Source: an uncultured Eubacteriales bacterium
Lineage (GTDB): Bacteria; Bacillota; Clostridia; Oscillospirales; CAG-382
Assembly: GCA_900551295.1 (NCBI GenBank)
Contig: URVJ01000018.1
Span: forward strand, 1-44,298
DNA: 44,298 nucleotides
Direction of reading: 5' to 3'
The translations under genes were made by a program, and so were the position numbers. Shown in pieces: positions 18,066-25,490 of the stretch. The notes under the pieces were generated by a model, which saw nothing but the letters and a program-made list of their open reading frames with translations, did no database searches and had not been told where the DNA came from. Position 1 is the stretch's first letter; each line of letters starts with the position of its first letter.

Positions 18066-18599
18066 TTATTCGTAAAGCTCAACCGAAGTTTCGCTCTCAA
18101 ACGGCGGTATCTTGACCGCCACTCTTTCCTGCTTTGACGTCGGAACGTTCTTTCCCACAAAGTCGCCCTTTATCGGAAGCTCTCTGTGCCCTCTGTCAAC
18201 AAGCACGGCAAGCTGTATTTTTGCCGGTCTGCCGAATTTCATAACGGCGTCAAGCGCCGCTCTCACGGTTCTGCCCGTATATATAACATCGTCAGCCAGC
18301 ACGACAGTCTTATCCGTCACGTCAAACAGCGACTGTTTGTCCGATACCACGGGATCGTCTGCCATTTTTGAAAGATCGTCGCGGTAAAGCTTTATGTCAA
18401 GCTCGCCTACCGGCGGTCTTGTACCCTCTATCTGTTCGATGTTATCCGCAATGATATTTGCGACTGAAACTCCGCGTCTTTTAATTCCGACAATGCAGAT
18501 TTCCCCGCAGCCGCCGTTTTTTTCGAGTATCTCGTGCGATACGCGTTTAAGTGCGCGCATAACGGCGCTTTCGTCCATTATTTCAGCTTTATACTTCAA
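18066..18599 (-). CDS. pyrR: Bifunctional pyr operon RNA-binding attenuator / uracil phosphoribosyltransferase PyrR
   Basis: A 177-aa cytosolic protein that binds UMP or UTP and the pyr mRNA leader to promote termination, with uracil phosphoribosyltransferase activity in many homologues. Start taken at the TTG codon at 18599: it follows AAAGGAAG at good spacing, gives the normal family N-terminus (KYKAEIMDESAVMRALKRVSHEI), and the open frame upstream runs through the terminator hairpin of its leader. Motifs: GIKRRG; YRDDLSK; PRPP loop VVLADDVIYTGRTVRA; and LVDRGHRELPI with the GKNVPTSK segment. uraA follows in the same unit. The biosynthetic pyr genes are not in this window. Confidence 0.95.
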   Translation of the reverse strand: MKYKAEIMDESAVMRALKRVSHEILEKNGGCGEICIVGIKRRGVSVANIIADNIEQIEGTRPPVGELDIKLYRDDLSKMADDPVVSDKQSLFDVTDKTVVLADDVIYTGRTVRAALDAVMKFGRPAKIQLAVLVDRGHRELPIKGDFVGKNVPTSKQERVAVKIPPFESETSVELYE

Positions 18600-18620
18600 A
18601 CGCCATCTTCCTTTCGGCAC

Positions 18621-18660
18621 AAAAAAAGAGCTGTGCGAAAAACAAAGTCCGCGCAGGCTC
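18621..18660 (-). terminator. pyrR leader attenuator terminator
   Basis: On the minus strand GAGC-C-TGCG pairs with CGCA-CA-GCTC (18652-18660 with 18628-18637), followed by seven T. It sits between the promoter and the pyrR start. Confidence 0.85.
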
Positions 18661-18748
18661 GAAAACACATACTTATTCTGACAAAAAACAGCACGGCATA
18701 AATACATTTCGTTAAAATGCGCCGTTCTCTATCAAATCCGCTATGACT

Positions 18749-18776
18749 AACCTTACCTGCATCTCTGTACAAAGTT
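18749..18776 (-). promoter_or_regulatory. PyrR-binding loop (anti-antiterminator) in the pyrR leader
   Basis: On the minus strand the outer stem AACTTT/AAGGTT and the upper stem TGTA/TGCA enclose the hexaloop CAGAGA, the conserved loop of PyrR-binding hairpins, with an asymmetric internal bulge as in the known sites. The segment TGCAGGT (18755-18761) can alternatively pair with GCCTGCG at 18652-18658, which is the 5' arm of the terminator. PyrR-UMP binding would therefore favour termination. Confidence 0.85.
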
Positions 18777-18800
18777 TAAAGATTAATTTTACTGTGGGGA

Positions 18801-18829
18801 ATTATATCACATTCGACAAAGTTTGTCAA
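18801..18829 (-). promoter_or_regulatory. Consensus SigA promoter of pyrR-uraA
   Basis: On the minus strand TTGACA (18824-18829) and TATAAT (18801-18806) are separated by exactly 17 bases. The transcript would begin just before the PyrR-binding loop. Confidence 0.92.
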
Positions 18830-19093
18830 TAGTTTTCTGCAATTAAATATTCGGAAAAAAAGCCGTTGACAAAGCAGAATGCTCGTAAGACAGTAATCCA
18901 TCAAAAATTACGAATTACGGCATAGTAAGCCTCGTTCGCCGGGTGGTGGGCATATTTGCGATTGCGGAAAAATTCACACAAAACCACAAAGTCGATAGGC
19001 GGGCGATTCGATGCGGAGTATGTTAGCCACTGCAGAAATTGCTTTTGCTTACAGAAAAGTTACACTTTAATGTGATAAATTTCGGAAAGGCTA
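18830..19093. other. Non-coding stretch, no gene supported
   Basis: Between the pyrR promoter and the DUF6061 promoter there is no open frame with a start codon and ribosome binding site. Short open stretches exist in two plus-strand frames at about 18920-19075 (one ending near 19072), but they lack a usable start. They may be remnants of a mobile-element gene. Confidence 0.5.
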
Positions 19094-19123
19094 TTGAAAA
19101 GCGCCACATCGTTGTGCTATAAT
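19094..19123 (+). promoter_or_regulatory. Promoter of the DUF6061 gene
   Basis: TTGAAA (19094-19099), 18-base spacer, TATAAT (19118-19123), about 40 bases before the start codon. Confidence 0.7.
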
Positions 19124-19161
19124 GTGTGTACGCACAAGAAATATGATTGTAGGTTTGGCAT

Positions 19162-19407
19162 ATGAAAAAGTTACTCACTTGTGCGTTCAATATGGACAGT
19201 GGCTATGTGGAGCTAAAGTTCAGCGACGGCAGCATGATCGCTATTGACTGCACCGCCGTGGAGAATGAAGTCGCCGACAATTGGTACGAAAGGTCGGAGT
19301 TTGACTATCTGATCTACAACAACCCGCCGGCGTATGCCGACCTCATTCTGAACGGCGACCCGGAGGAGTATCTCAGGTCGGTGACTGAGTACAAGCCTTT
19401 GGATTAG
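19162..19407 (+). CDS. Small DUF6061-like protein
   Basis: An 81-aa acidic protein with no signal peptide or membrane segment. It resembles a small family of uncharacterised Firmicute proteins (MKKLLTCAFNMDSGYVELKF, AIDCTAVENEV, DNWYERSEFDYLIYNNPPAYADL), which I recall as DUF6061; this should be confirmed by a profile search. Members are often seen in variable genome regions. It has its own promoter but only a weak ribosome binding site (GTAGGT). Neighbours are a GNAT gene and a broken methyltransferase. Function unknown. Confidence 0.75.
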   Translation: MKKLLTCAFNMDSGYVELKFSDGSMIAIDCTAVENEVADNWYERSEFDYLIYNNPPAYADLILNGDPEEYLRSVTEYKPLD

Positions 19408-19449
19408 ACCTCATAGAACTTAGAAATTATAGCTATAATGGAGGAGGGT

Positions 19450-19944
19450 ATGAGAATAACCTACGAAAGAGCTACAAGTTCTGACATTGAGCGTTTATAT
19501 CTGCTATGTAGGCAGCTAATTGACGATTATGAAAACATTGAGTGCATTGATTACGAAAGAGTTCTGAGGTGGGTTCGCCAAAAGTTAGAAACCACTATCG
19601 ACGAATATACCGCAGTCTATGCAGAGGGACAGAAAGCCGGATATTACCATTTTTTCAAAAATGAAAATGGCGAATACGAGCTTGACGATTTGTATATTTT
19701 TCCGCAATTTCAGAATCACGGAATTGGAAGTGCCATCATCGAAAAGTGCTGTCGTTCAGTGAACGAGCCTGTCACATTATATGTTTTCATCAAGAATGGA
19801 AAAGCTGTTTCGCTCTACGAAAGGCTTGGTTTCGTTATTGTGGAGACGGTCAGAGGCAGCAGATACATAATGAAAAGGGATCCGCATATGAGAAACGCTA
19901 CAAAACTGCTCACGCAAACGGCGTTAGTTGGTCAAGCAATGTAA
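19450..19944 (+). CDS. GNAT-family N-acetyltransferase, C-terminus altered
   Basis: A 164-aa cytosolic GNAT-fold protein. Start at ATG 19450, with GGAGG five bases upstream; an in-frame ATG 12 bases earlier overlaps the ribosome binding site. Motif A (acetyl-CoA pyrophosphate loop) is visible as DLYIFPQFQNHGIGSAIIEKC. Motif B is around VFIKNGKAVSLYERLGF, a normal GNAT ending. The fold ends near SRYIMKRD; the remaining ~18 residues look like read-through into the following methyltransferase sequence in the wrong frame. Acceptor substrate unknown. Confidence 0.8.
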   Translation: MRITYERATSSDIERLYLLCRQLIDDYENIECIDYERVLRWVRQKLETTIDEYTAVYAEGQKAGYYHFFKNENGEYELDDLYIFPQFQNHGIGSAIIEKCCRSVNEPVTLYVFIKNGKAVSLYERLGFVIVETVRGSRYIMKRDPHMRNATKLLTQTALVGQAM

Positions 19945-20147
19945 GTACGCCTATCGTGACGGAAGTGATCGACAGGTATAAAATCAATCGACAACACCGA
20001 ATGCCGGAAATCGGATGCGGAGAAGGCAGAGATTCCAAAACAGTATTGGAACATGGTTTTCCGTTAATGGCAACTGACATTTCTAAAGAAGCCATCACAT
20101 ATTGCAAGCAGCAGATGCCCCGGTACCAAAATCATTTCAGCGTGTAA
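19888..20147 (+). pseudogene. Broken SAM-dependent methyltransferase fragment
   Basis: Reading from about 19891 in the frame that stops at 20147, the translation (KRYKTAHANG, then a TPIVTEVIDRYKI helix and PEIGCGEGRDSKTVLEHGF, ending ATDISKEAITYCKQQMP) is the N-terminal third of a class I methyltransferase, with the glycine-rich SAM motif intact. It has no start codon in its frame. The ATG at 19888 is one base out of phase, as if one G had been lost after ATG (ATGGAG to ATGAG). The rest of the domain is missing: a stop follows about 45 bases before tRNA-Leu. Restoring the base would put it in frame with the upstream GNAT gene. Confidence 0.75.
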
Positions 20148-20189
20148 ATCACGCCTGCAATTTTTAAATTTCAGCTTTTAACTCAATCT

Positions 20190-20273
20190 GCGCCCGTGGC
20201 GGAATTGGCAGACGCGCCAGACTTAGGATCTGGTGTCTTTGACGTGGGGGTTCAAGTCCCTTCGGGCGCACCA
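20190..20273 (+). tRNA. tRNA-Leu (anticodon UAG)
   Basis: An 84-base tRNA with a 7-bp acceptor stem GCGCCCG/CGGGCGC, encoded CCA end, a TTCAAGTCC T-loop region, a long class II variable arm, and anticodon stem CCAGA/TCTGG around loop CTTAGGA, giving anticodon TAG (reads CUA). The D-arm begins TGGCGGAATTGGCAGACG, typical of leucine tRNAs. Confidence 0.97.
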
Positions 20274-20275
20274 AA

Positions 20276-20300
20276 CAAAAGCGATTCGGCTCGGCTTTTG
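20276..20300 (+). terminator. Hairpin after tRNA-Leu, possible terminator
   Basis: CAAAAGC (20276-20282) pairs with GCTTTTG (20294-20300). It starts three bases past the tRNA CCA. There is only a short T run inside the 3' arm, so termination strength is uncertain. Confidence 0.45.
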
Positions 20301-20407
20301 CTTATCCGTGATATATATGTTTCGTCTGTGATGTGCGGCGTTGCCGCGCGGTTGTATCCGCGGACGTTCGGAACCGCTTTGAATCTCCGTTATTTATCTT
20401 GTCTTTT

Positions 20408-20426
20408 ATCCGCTTAAACAGCGGAT
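20408..20426 (+). terminator. Second small hairpin before gtrA
   Basis: ATCCGC (20408-20413) pairs with GCGGAT (20421-20426), followed by TTTAAT. No convincing promoter is seen between here and gtrA, so gtrA transcription could also come by read-through. Confidence 0.4.
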
Positions 20427-20478
20427 TTTAATATTTACGGCAAAAACATCGGATAAAAAGCAAAAAGCAGGTGAAACC

Positions 20479-20892
20479 ATGAAATTAAAGCAACTTATAA
20501 TTCAGCTTGTAAAATTCGGATTTGTCGGCGTTATCGCCGCGGCAATCGACGTCGGAGTGCTGGTGCTTTTTACAGAGGTATTCGGCGCGGACGTACTTAT
20601 TTCGTCGGGCATTTCCTTTTGCGTTTCCGTAATTGCAAACTACATTTTAAGCATGAAGTTTGTATTCAAAAGCAAAGGACAGAGCAAATTGAAAGAATTT
20701 ACGGTATTTGTGCTTTTAAGTGTCGGCGGATTATGCATAAACCAGTTTATAATGTGGCTCGGCACGGAAAAATTCTCATTTTACTATCTCGCCGTAAAGT
20801 TTGCGGCAATGGTCATCGTTCCGATATACAACTTTATAACAAGAAAAGTATTTCTCGAAAAAAAGCAGTCTGACGGAGGTCTTGCGCAATGA
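20479..20892 (+). CDS. GtrA-family membrane protein
   Basis: A 137-aa integral membrane protein with four predicted membrane helices (about residues 10-30, 38-58, 75-95 and 100-120) and the GtrA/DPMS-like signature: FGFVGVIAAAIDVGVLVL at the start, NYILSMKFVFK in the loop and a C-terminal IYNFITRKVFLEKK. GtrA proteins are thought to flip polyprenyl-phosphate-linked glucose or to assist membrane glycosyltransferases. A GtrB-like polyprenyl glycosyltransferase (39295) and a GtrII-like transferase (23940) lie in the same locus, so it probably works with them. It overlaps the next gene by ATGA. The RBS is only AGGTG. Confidence 0.88.
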   Translation: MKLKQLIIQLVKFGFVGVIAAAIDVGVLVLFTEVFGADVLISSGISFCVSVIANYILSMKFVFKSKGQSKLKEFTVFVLLSVGGLCINQFIMWLGTEKFSFYYLAVKFAAMVIVPIYNFITRKVFLEKKQSDGGLAQ

Positions 20893-21431
20893 ACGGCGTT
20901 TTCAAAAAAGATTTATACAGATACTACGGAAACGCCGGAGAGCCGTTTTACAAAAGACTTTTCCGTTCTCCGGAAATGAAATACATTTCTCTTATGAGAA
21001 AGGCGCAGTGCTGCGGTTTCGCTCCGCTCAAAATGCTGCTCACGCTGAAGCTCAAAAGACTGTCCTTCAAAACGCAGATACAGATACCTGCGCGCACGCA
21101 GATAGGAGAAGGCTTTTACATAGGTCACAGCGGCAGAGTCATAATACACCCCGACGCAAAGCTCGGCAAGAACATAAATATAGCGACGGGCGTTACGATA
21201 GGTGCGGAAAACCGCGGAAAACGTATCGGCGTACCGGTATTCGACGGAGAATGCTGGATAGGTACAAACGCCGTTATCGTCGGAAACGTGCATATAGGAA
21301 AAGACGTGCTGATAGCTCCGCTTTCATATGTAAACTTTGACGTTCCCGATCATTCGATTGTCATAGGCAATCCCGCGAAAATTATAAGCCGCGAAAATGC
21401 CGCGGAAGGCTACATTCAGAACCCCGTATAA
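20889..21431 (+). CDS. Serine acetyltransferase-like hexapeptide-repeat acyltransferase
   Basis: A 180-aa cytosolic protein with a left-handed beta-helix. Hexapeptide repeats run from about residue 65 (IQIPARTQIGEGFYIGHSGRVII) to 155, with the catalytic-type His in GHSGRVIIHPDAKLG and the CysE-like ending GNPAKIIS. The N-terminal helical part is short, and in this polysaccharide context it more likely O-acetylates a sugar than makes O-acetylserine. The start overlaps gtrA by four bases (ATGA), so translation is probably coupled. It is followed by the promoter and riboswitch of the main polysaccharide operon. Confidence 0.85.
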   Translation: MNGVFKKDLYRYYGNAGEPFYKRLFRSPEMKYISLMRKAQCCGFAPLKMLLTLKLKRLSFKTQIQIPARTQIGEGFYIGHSGRVIIHPDAKLGKNINIATGVTIGAENRGKRIGVPVFDGECWIGTNAVIVGNVHIGKDVLIAPLSYVNFDVPDHSIVIGNPAKIISRENAAEGYIQNPV

Positions 21432-21485
21432 CAATTTTGCACAAACGGCATTAATAAAAAAGGTATTATTTTCACGCTTTTATCA

Positions 21486-21514
21486 TTGACAAACTTGCTG
21501 CCGTATGATATAAT
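21486..21514 (+). promoter_or_regulatory. Consensus SigA promoter of the exopolysaccharide operon
   Basis: TTGACA (21486-21491), 17-base spacer, TATAAT (21509-21514): a perfect consensus. The predicted start near 21521 places the riboswitch at the very 5' end of the transcript. Confidence 0.92.
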
Positions 21515-21535
21515 TTCTGTAATTGGTAAAATACT

Positions 21536-21618
21536 GAATATTAGGTAAACCTGTTGAAAAACAGGGACACAAAGCTTGGTGTCTAAGGCGGACATTGCTA
21601 TGATTGACCGGCCGCAAC
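21536..21618 (+). ncRNA. Cyclic-di-GMP-I (GEMM) riboswitch aptamer
   Basis: The segment follows the GEMM-I order. An AGGTAAACC 5' part leads into a hairpin with a GAAA-type loop (CCTGTTGAAAAACAGG, the tetraloop of the first hairpin). The hallmark GGGACACAAAGC joining region comes next, then the receptor hairpin with GGTGTCTAAGGC and GCTATGATTGACCGG. The 5' GG before TAAACC puts G at the ligand-contacting position that is A in cGAMP-binding variants, so c-di-GMP is the likely ligand. The closing P1 stem is short, and its 3' side falls on the 5' arm of the terminator that follows. Assigned by eye from the RF01051 consensus. Confidence 0.78.
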
Positions 21619-21651
21619 GATTGTTAACTCAATTATTGCGGTCTTTTTTAT
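21612..21651 (+). terminator. Riboswitch-controlled intrinsic terminator
   Basis: CCGCAA (21612-21617) pairs with TTGCGG (21636-21641), with an additional ATTG/CAAT inner stem, followed by TCTTTTTTATTTTT. It lies between the aptamer and the flippase start. The 5' arm overlaps the end of the aptamer, which suggests mutually exclusive folds, probably an ON switch. Confidence 0.85.
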
Positions 21652-21698
21652 TTTTACACTGACTTTTCGACAACGGCGAAAGGAGGCACGGGCGTAAC

Positions 21699-23204
21699 AT
21701 GGGACAGAACAAGCAGAAAATCAGAAAAAATCTTGTTTCGGGAATTATATATCAGGTCGTTCTCATTGCGATAAGCTTTATTCTGCCGAGACTGTATCTC
21801 GAAAACTTCGGTTCTGCCGTAAACGGCGTGCTTTCGACGATAAAGCAGATATTCGCATATATGTGTCTGCTTGAAGCCGGAGTCGGACTTGCGACAACAC
21901 AGGCGCTCTACAAGCCGATAGCCGAAAACGACCGCGAAAAAGCCTCGTCGATACTGAGCGCGACAAGCCGCTATTATTTCAAGACGGGACTTGTATATGC
22001 CGCCGTCGTTCTGATAATCGCCGCGGTATATTCGTTTGCCGTGCCGACGGGAATAAACAGCGCCGTTGTATTTACAATAGTCATTCTCAACGCGCTTCCC
22101 TCTCTTTTCAGCTACTTTATTCAGGCAAAGTACAGAATACTCATGGAGGTTGACGGAAGAAAGTACATAATAAACAATTCCGAAACCCTGCTCCAGCTCT
22201 TTTCAAACATTGGCAAGGTGCTTGTGCTTTTACTCACCGACAGCCTCATACTAATTCAGCTTGTATACTGCATACTCGCGCTTATTCAGCTTACATATCT
22301 TTATACCTATGCAAAAAGGCACTACAAGTGGCTGGATCTTAAAGCAAAGCCCGACTTTGCGGCAATATCGCAGAAAAAATCGGTGCTTGTACATCAGATC
22401 TCGGCAATGGTGTTCAACAACACCGACATTATACTGCTCTCGTTTATGTGCGGTTTCAAGACCGTAAGCATTTATACGATATACAACATCTTTTTCTCGC
22501 AGGTGCAGACATTTATAACAAACCTTGTTTCGGGTTTCGGTTTTGCTCTCGGTCAGATGTTCCATTCCGATAAGAAAAAGTTTGACAGTTATTACCGCTG
22601 CTACGAAACGCTCTTTATAATGTGCTCGTTTATAATATACACGCTTATGGCAGTATTTCTTCTTCCGCTGATACAGATATATACAAGCGGCATAGACGAC
22701 GCGGACTACACAAATCCGACGCTGCTGTTCTTATTTTCGGTAATGAACATTCTCTGCTGCGTAAAGCTGCCGTCGAACCACGTGCTCGAATTTTCGGGAA
22801 TGTTTAAGGAGACGCGTTCTCACGCTGTCATCGAAATGACATTGAACATTGCGGTATCTGTGCTTGCGATAATTAAATTCGGAATCTGCGGAGCCATTGC
22901 CGGAACAATAACGGCGCTTATCTACCGCGGAGGCGTTATGATATACTACGCAAACAAAAAGGTGCTCGGCAGACGCGTCGGGCAGACGTACAGGCTGCTT
23001 ATTGCAAACGGCGCGGTATTCGCAGCCGTCATGGCGCTTATGTATGTGGATTCGTTCTCGGGTATGTCATTCGGAAAGCTTGTGCTTAACGGAATTATAC
23101 ATTCGTTATGGATTTCGGGACTTTACATTGCCGCAAACTTCTTGGTACAGCGCAAAGCGTTTTCAACCTTTATCGGAATGTGCAGAGCGAGGGAAAGATC
23201 ATGA
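21699..23204 (+). CDS. Wzx-like polysaccharide flippase (MOP superfamily)
   Basis: A 501-aa integral membrane protein with 12-14 hydrophobic segments in the MATE/Wzx pattern. It begins with IRKNLVSGIIYQVVLIAISFILPRLYLENFGSAVNGVLSTI, typical of Wzx N-termini, and includes KKSVLVHQISAMVFNNTDIILLSFM in the middle. It would flip the undecaprenyl-linked repeat unit to the outer face of the membrane. ATG follows GAAAGGAGG. It is the first gene after the c-di-GMP riboswitch and overlaps the following glycosyltransferase by ATGA. Confidence 0.88.
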   Translation: MGQNKQKIRKNLVSGIIYQVVLIAISFILPRLYLENFGSAVNGVLSTIKQIFAYMCLLEAGVGLATTQALYKPIAENDREKASSILSATSRYYFKTGLVYAAVVLIIAAVYSFAVPTGINSAVVFTIVILNALPSLFSYFIQAKYRILMEVDGRKYIINNSETLLQLFSNIGKVLVLLLTDSLILIQLVYCILALIQLTYLYTYAKRHYKWLDLKAKPDFAAISQKKSVLVHQISAMVFNNTDIILLSFMCGFKTVSIYTIYNIFFSQVQTFITNLVSGFGFALGQMFHSDKKKFDSYYRCYETLFIMCSFIIYTLMAVFLLPLIQIYTSGIDDADYTNPTLLFLFSVMNILCCVKLPSNHVLEFSGMFKETRSHAVIEMTLNIAVSVLAIIKFGICGAIAGTITALIYRGGVMIYYANKKVLGRRVGQTYRLLIANGAVFAAVMALMYVDSFSGMSFGKLVLNGIIHSLWISGLYIAANFLVQRKAFSTFIGMCRARERS

Positions 23205-23935
23205 GTATACCAAAGGTAATACATTATTGCTGGTTCGGAGGAAATGAACTTCCGTCTCTTGCGAAAAAGTGCATCAAAAGCTGGGAAAAATACTGTCCCG
23301 GTTACAAAATAGTACGCTGGGACGAAACAAACTGCGATTTTGATTCGTGCGATTACGTAAAAGAGGCGTTCGAGGCAAAAAAGTGGGCGTTTGTAAGCGA
23401 CTACATAAGGTTAAAGACAGTATACGAAAACGGCGGAATTTATCTCGACACCGACGTTGAAATTATAAAACCGTTAGACTCGCTTACAGAGCTTGGCGGA
23501 TTTATGGGCTTTGACGAAAAGGGCATCGTCGCGACAGGTCTCGGATTCGGCGCGGAAAAGGGAAACGCGGTAGTACGCGAAATGATGAAAGACTACGAAA
23601 ACGCGCACTTCTTAAAACCTGACGGCACTTATGACTTAACTCCCTGCCCCGACAGAAACACGTCGACGCTTCAGCGTCTCGGCATGGACACGCAGAAAAC
23701 CTCGCAGACCTTTATGGATATGACCTTCCTGCCGCGCGACTATCTCTGTCCGATGGACTACACGACGGGAAGAATTCACATTACGCAAAACACCTATTCC
23801 ATACACAGGTACTGCGCGTCATGGACCTCCGCCGCCGCAAAACGGACAAAATTCGTAAAGCGCATTATCGGCGTCAGAATGTACGAAAAGCTGTACGGAA
23901 AATTCCTGCACAAACTCAAATGGCTGGAGTGGTAA
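23201..23935 (+). CDS. Glycosyltransferase family 32 (DXD type)
   Basis: A 244-aa cytosolic glycosyltransferase. Start at ATG 23201, overlapping the flippase stop by four bases; the family N-terminus MSIPKVIHYCWFGG then follows directly. The acceptor-loop segment KKWAFVSDYIRL and the catalytic GGIYLDTDVEI (Asp83-x-Asp85, binds the metal-nucleotide sugar) are diagnostic of the Gly_transf_sug/OCH1-like family. C-terminal basic helices probably touch the membrane. Nucleotide-sugar specificity cannot be told. Confidence 0.92.
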   Translation: MSIPKVIHYCWFGGNELPSLAKKCIKSWEKYCPGYKIVRWDETNCDFDSCDYVKEAFEAKKWAFVSDYIRLKTVYENGGIYLDTDVEIIKPLDSLTELGGFMGFDEKGIVATGLGFGAEKGNAVVREMMKDYENAHFLKPDGTYDLTPCPDRNTSTLQRLGMDTQKTSQTFMDMTFLPRDYLCPMDYTTGRIHITQNTYSIHRYCASWTSAAAKRTKFVKRIIGVRMYEKLYGKFLHKLKWLEW

Positions 23936-23939
23936 ATAT

Positions 23940-25490
23940 ATGCCCGAAAAGACTTTAAAGAATATCTGTTCAAAAATAACGCCGCAGCAGAAAGTCTGTT
24001 TTATATCGGCACTCATATTCGGATTTGCCGCGCACTTCTACAAGATCGTAAACTGGATTCCCAACTGGGATTCGCTGGTTTTCAGATACGACGCACAGAA
24101 TATGCTGCCTTTGGGACGCTGGTTTCTCGGCATTTCATGCGCGTTCAGCTCGTTCTATGACCTGCCGTTTGTAACCGGTATGCTTGCGGTCATTCTTCAC
24201 GCCGCGGGAGCTGCCTGCATATGCTCGATGTTCGGCGTAAAACGGAAAATGACCGCGGCTCTTATCGGCGCCGTGACAATTACGTTCCCGACGGTTACTT
24301 CGGTTCTTCTCTACAACTACGTTGCGGACGGATATGCACTCTCATTTCTGTTCGCATGTCTTGCGGCAATGATGTTTACGCGCGAAAAACCGAAATATGT
24401 TACGGGCTGTGTATTTCTCACGCTCTCGTGTGCAATCTATCAGGCGTACATAACCGTAACGGTAATGCTTATACTTGTTTTTCTCATAGACAAAACGGTT
24501 TTCTCGCAAGAAAGCGCAAAGCAATTGACATTCCGCACATCGAAATACCTTGTCTGCGGTATTATTTCCATGGCGGCGTACTACATTATCCTCGAACTGC
24601 TCTTAAAAATCACGCACACCACTCTCTTGGACTATCAGGGACTTAACAGCACCGCCTCTTTTCTCAATCTCGATTTAAAAAGTTCGCTTTACATAACGTT
24701 TCACACATTTTTTGACTATTTCTTCGATTTTACACGGGGCATAAGCGTTTTTTCGGTGCTGAACGGCATTATCTTCACGCTCACCGCAGCATTCTGGCTC
24801 ATAAGTGTAATCAAGCGCAAAATTTTCGTAAATATCGCAAAAACTCTTCTTCTCATATTATACGTATGTCTTTTGCCGATAGGTTCGGGACTTCTGTCCT
24901 TTATAAATTCGAATATCGACTATCACAATCTCATGAAAATGGGATACTGTATATTCTACGTCCTGCTGATAATACTCTACGAAAGAATGGACTTTGCGCC
25001 GGACAGAATTAAAGCTTTGAAAAACTGGACGGTGTTTGTCCTTTTCGCTGTGCTTGTGTTCGACCACATAATAATAGCAAACGTAAGCTACCACAAGCTT
25101 CAGCTCTCATATGAAAAATCCTACGGCACGCTTGTGCGCATTGCCGACAGAATAGACCAGACTCCCGGCGCAAAGGACTGCTCCGAAATACTCGTGATCG
25201 GTTCTCTATACGACAGCAAACCGTACAGCGACGATCTTCCGCCGGACATGACCGGCACGACCGACGGATATATTTTAAGAGCAGACGACGAGACAGTGGG
25301 ACAAAGCGTTCTTTGCAGCGCGCTGAACGATTACTGCGGAACAAACTATACTTTCCTTTACGGCAAGAGAAAGAAAGAGCTTTCGGAAAGACCGCTTGTC
25401 AAAAACATGGAGCTATGGCCCGGAAAAACCTCGGTCGAAGTGATTGACGGCGTTATAGTAATAAAACTCGGAACGGAGAGTGAACTTTAA
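23940..25490 (+). CDS. GtrII-like membrane glucosyltransferase
   Basis: A 516-aa polytopic membrane protein, about 9-11 helices, then a ~110-residue soluble C-terminal tail. The N-terminal loop after the first helix carries WDSL (43-46) and, further on, LGRWFLG (59-64), the pattern of the GtrII/O-antigen glucosyl transferase family, whose acidic loop residues are catalytic. These enzymes move glucose from a polyprenyl phosphate to the polymer outside the membrane. It fits with gtrA at the start and the GtrB-like gene at the end of the locus. It follows the GT32 gene by four bases and overlaps the deacetylase gene by one base (TAATG). Confidence 0.75.
   Translation: MPEKTLKNICSKITPQQKVCFISALIFGFAAHFYKIVNWIPNWDSLVFRYDAQNMLPLGRWFLGISCAFSSFYDLPFVTGMLAVILHAAGAACICSMFGVKRKMTAALIGAVTITFPTVTSVLLYNYVADGYALSFLFACLAAMMFTREKPKYVTGCVFLTLSCAIYQAYITVTVMLILVFLIDKTVFSQESAKQLTFRTSKYLVCGIISMAAYYIILELLLKITHTTLLDYQGLNSTASFLNLDLKSSLYITFHTFFDYFFDFTRGISVFSVLNGIIFTLTAAFWLISVIKRKIFVNIAKTLLLILYVCLLPIGSGLLSFINSNIDYHNLMKMGYCIFYVLLIILYERMDFAPDRIKALKNWTVFVLFAVLVFDHIIIANVSYHKLQLSYEKSYGTLVRIADRIDQTPGAKDCSEILVIGSLYDSKPYSDDLPPDMTGTTDGYILRADDETVGQSVLCSALNDYCGTNYTFLYGKRKKELSERPLVKNMELWPGKTSVEVIDGVIVIKLGTESEL

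Noticed and set aside
18600..18707. N-terminal extension of pyrR to an upstream ATG
   Set aside because: The extension would be translated from the attenuator terminator itself and is absent from the family; TTG 18599 has a proper RBS and gives the family N-terminus.
21536..21618. 3',3'-cGAMP-type (GEMM-Ib) riboswitch instead of c-di-GMP
   Set aside because: The base expected to contact the second nucleobase appears as G rather than A, which favours c-di-GMP; this rests on a by-eye alignment.
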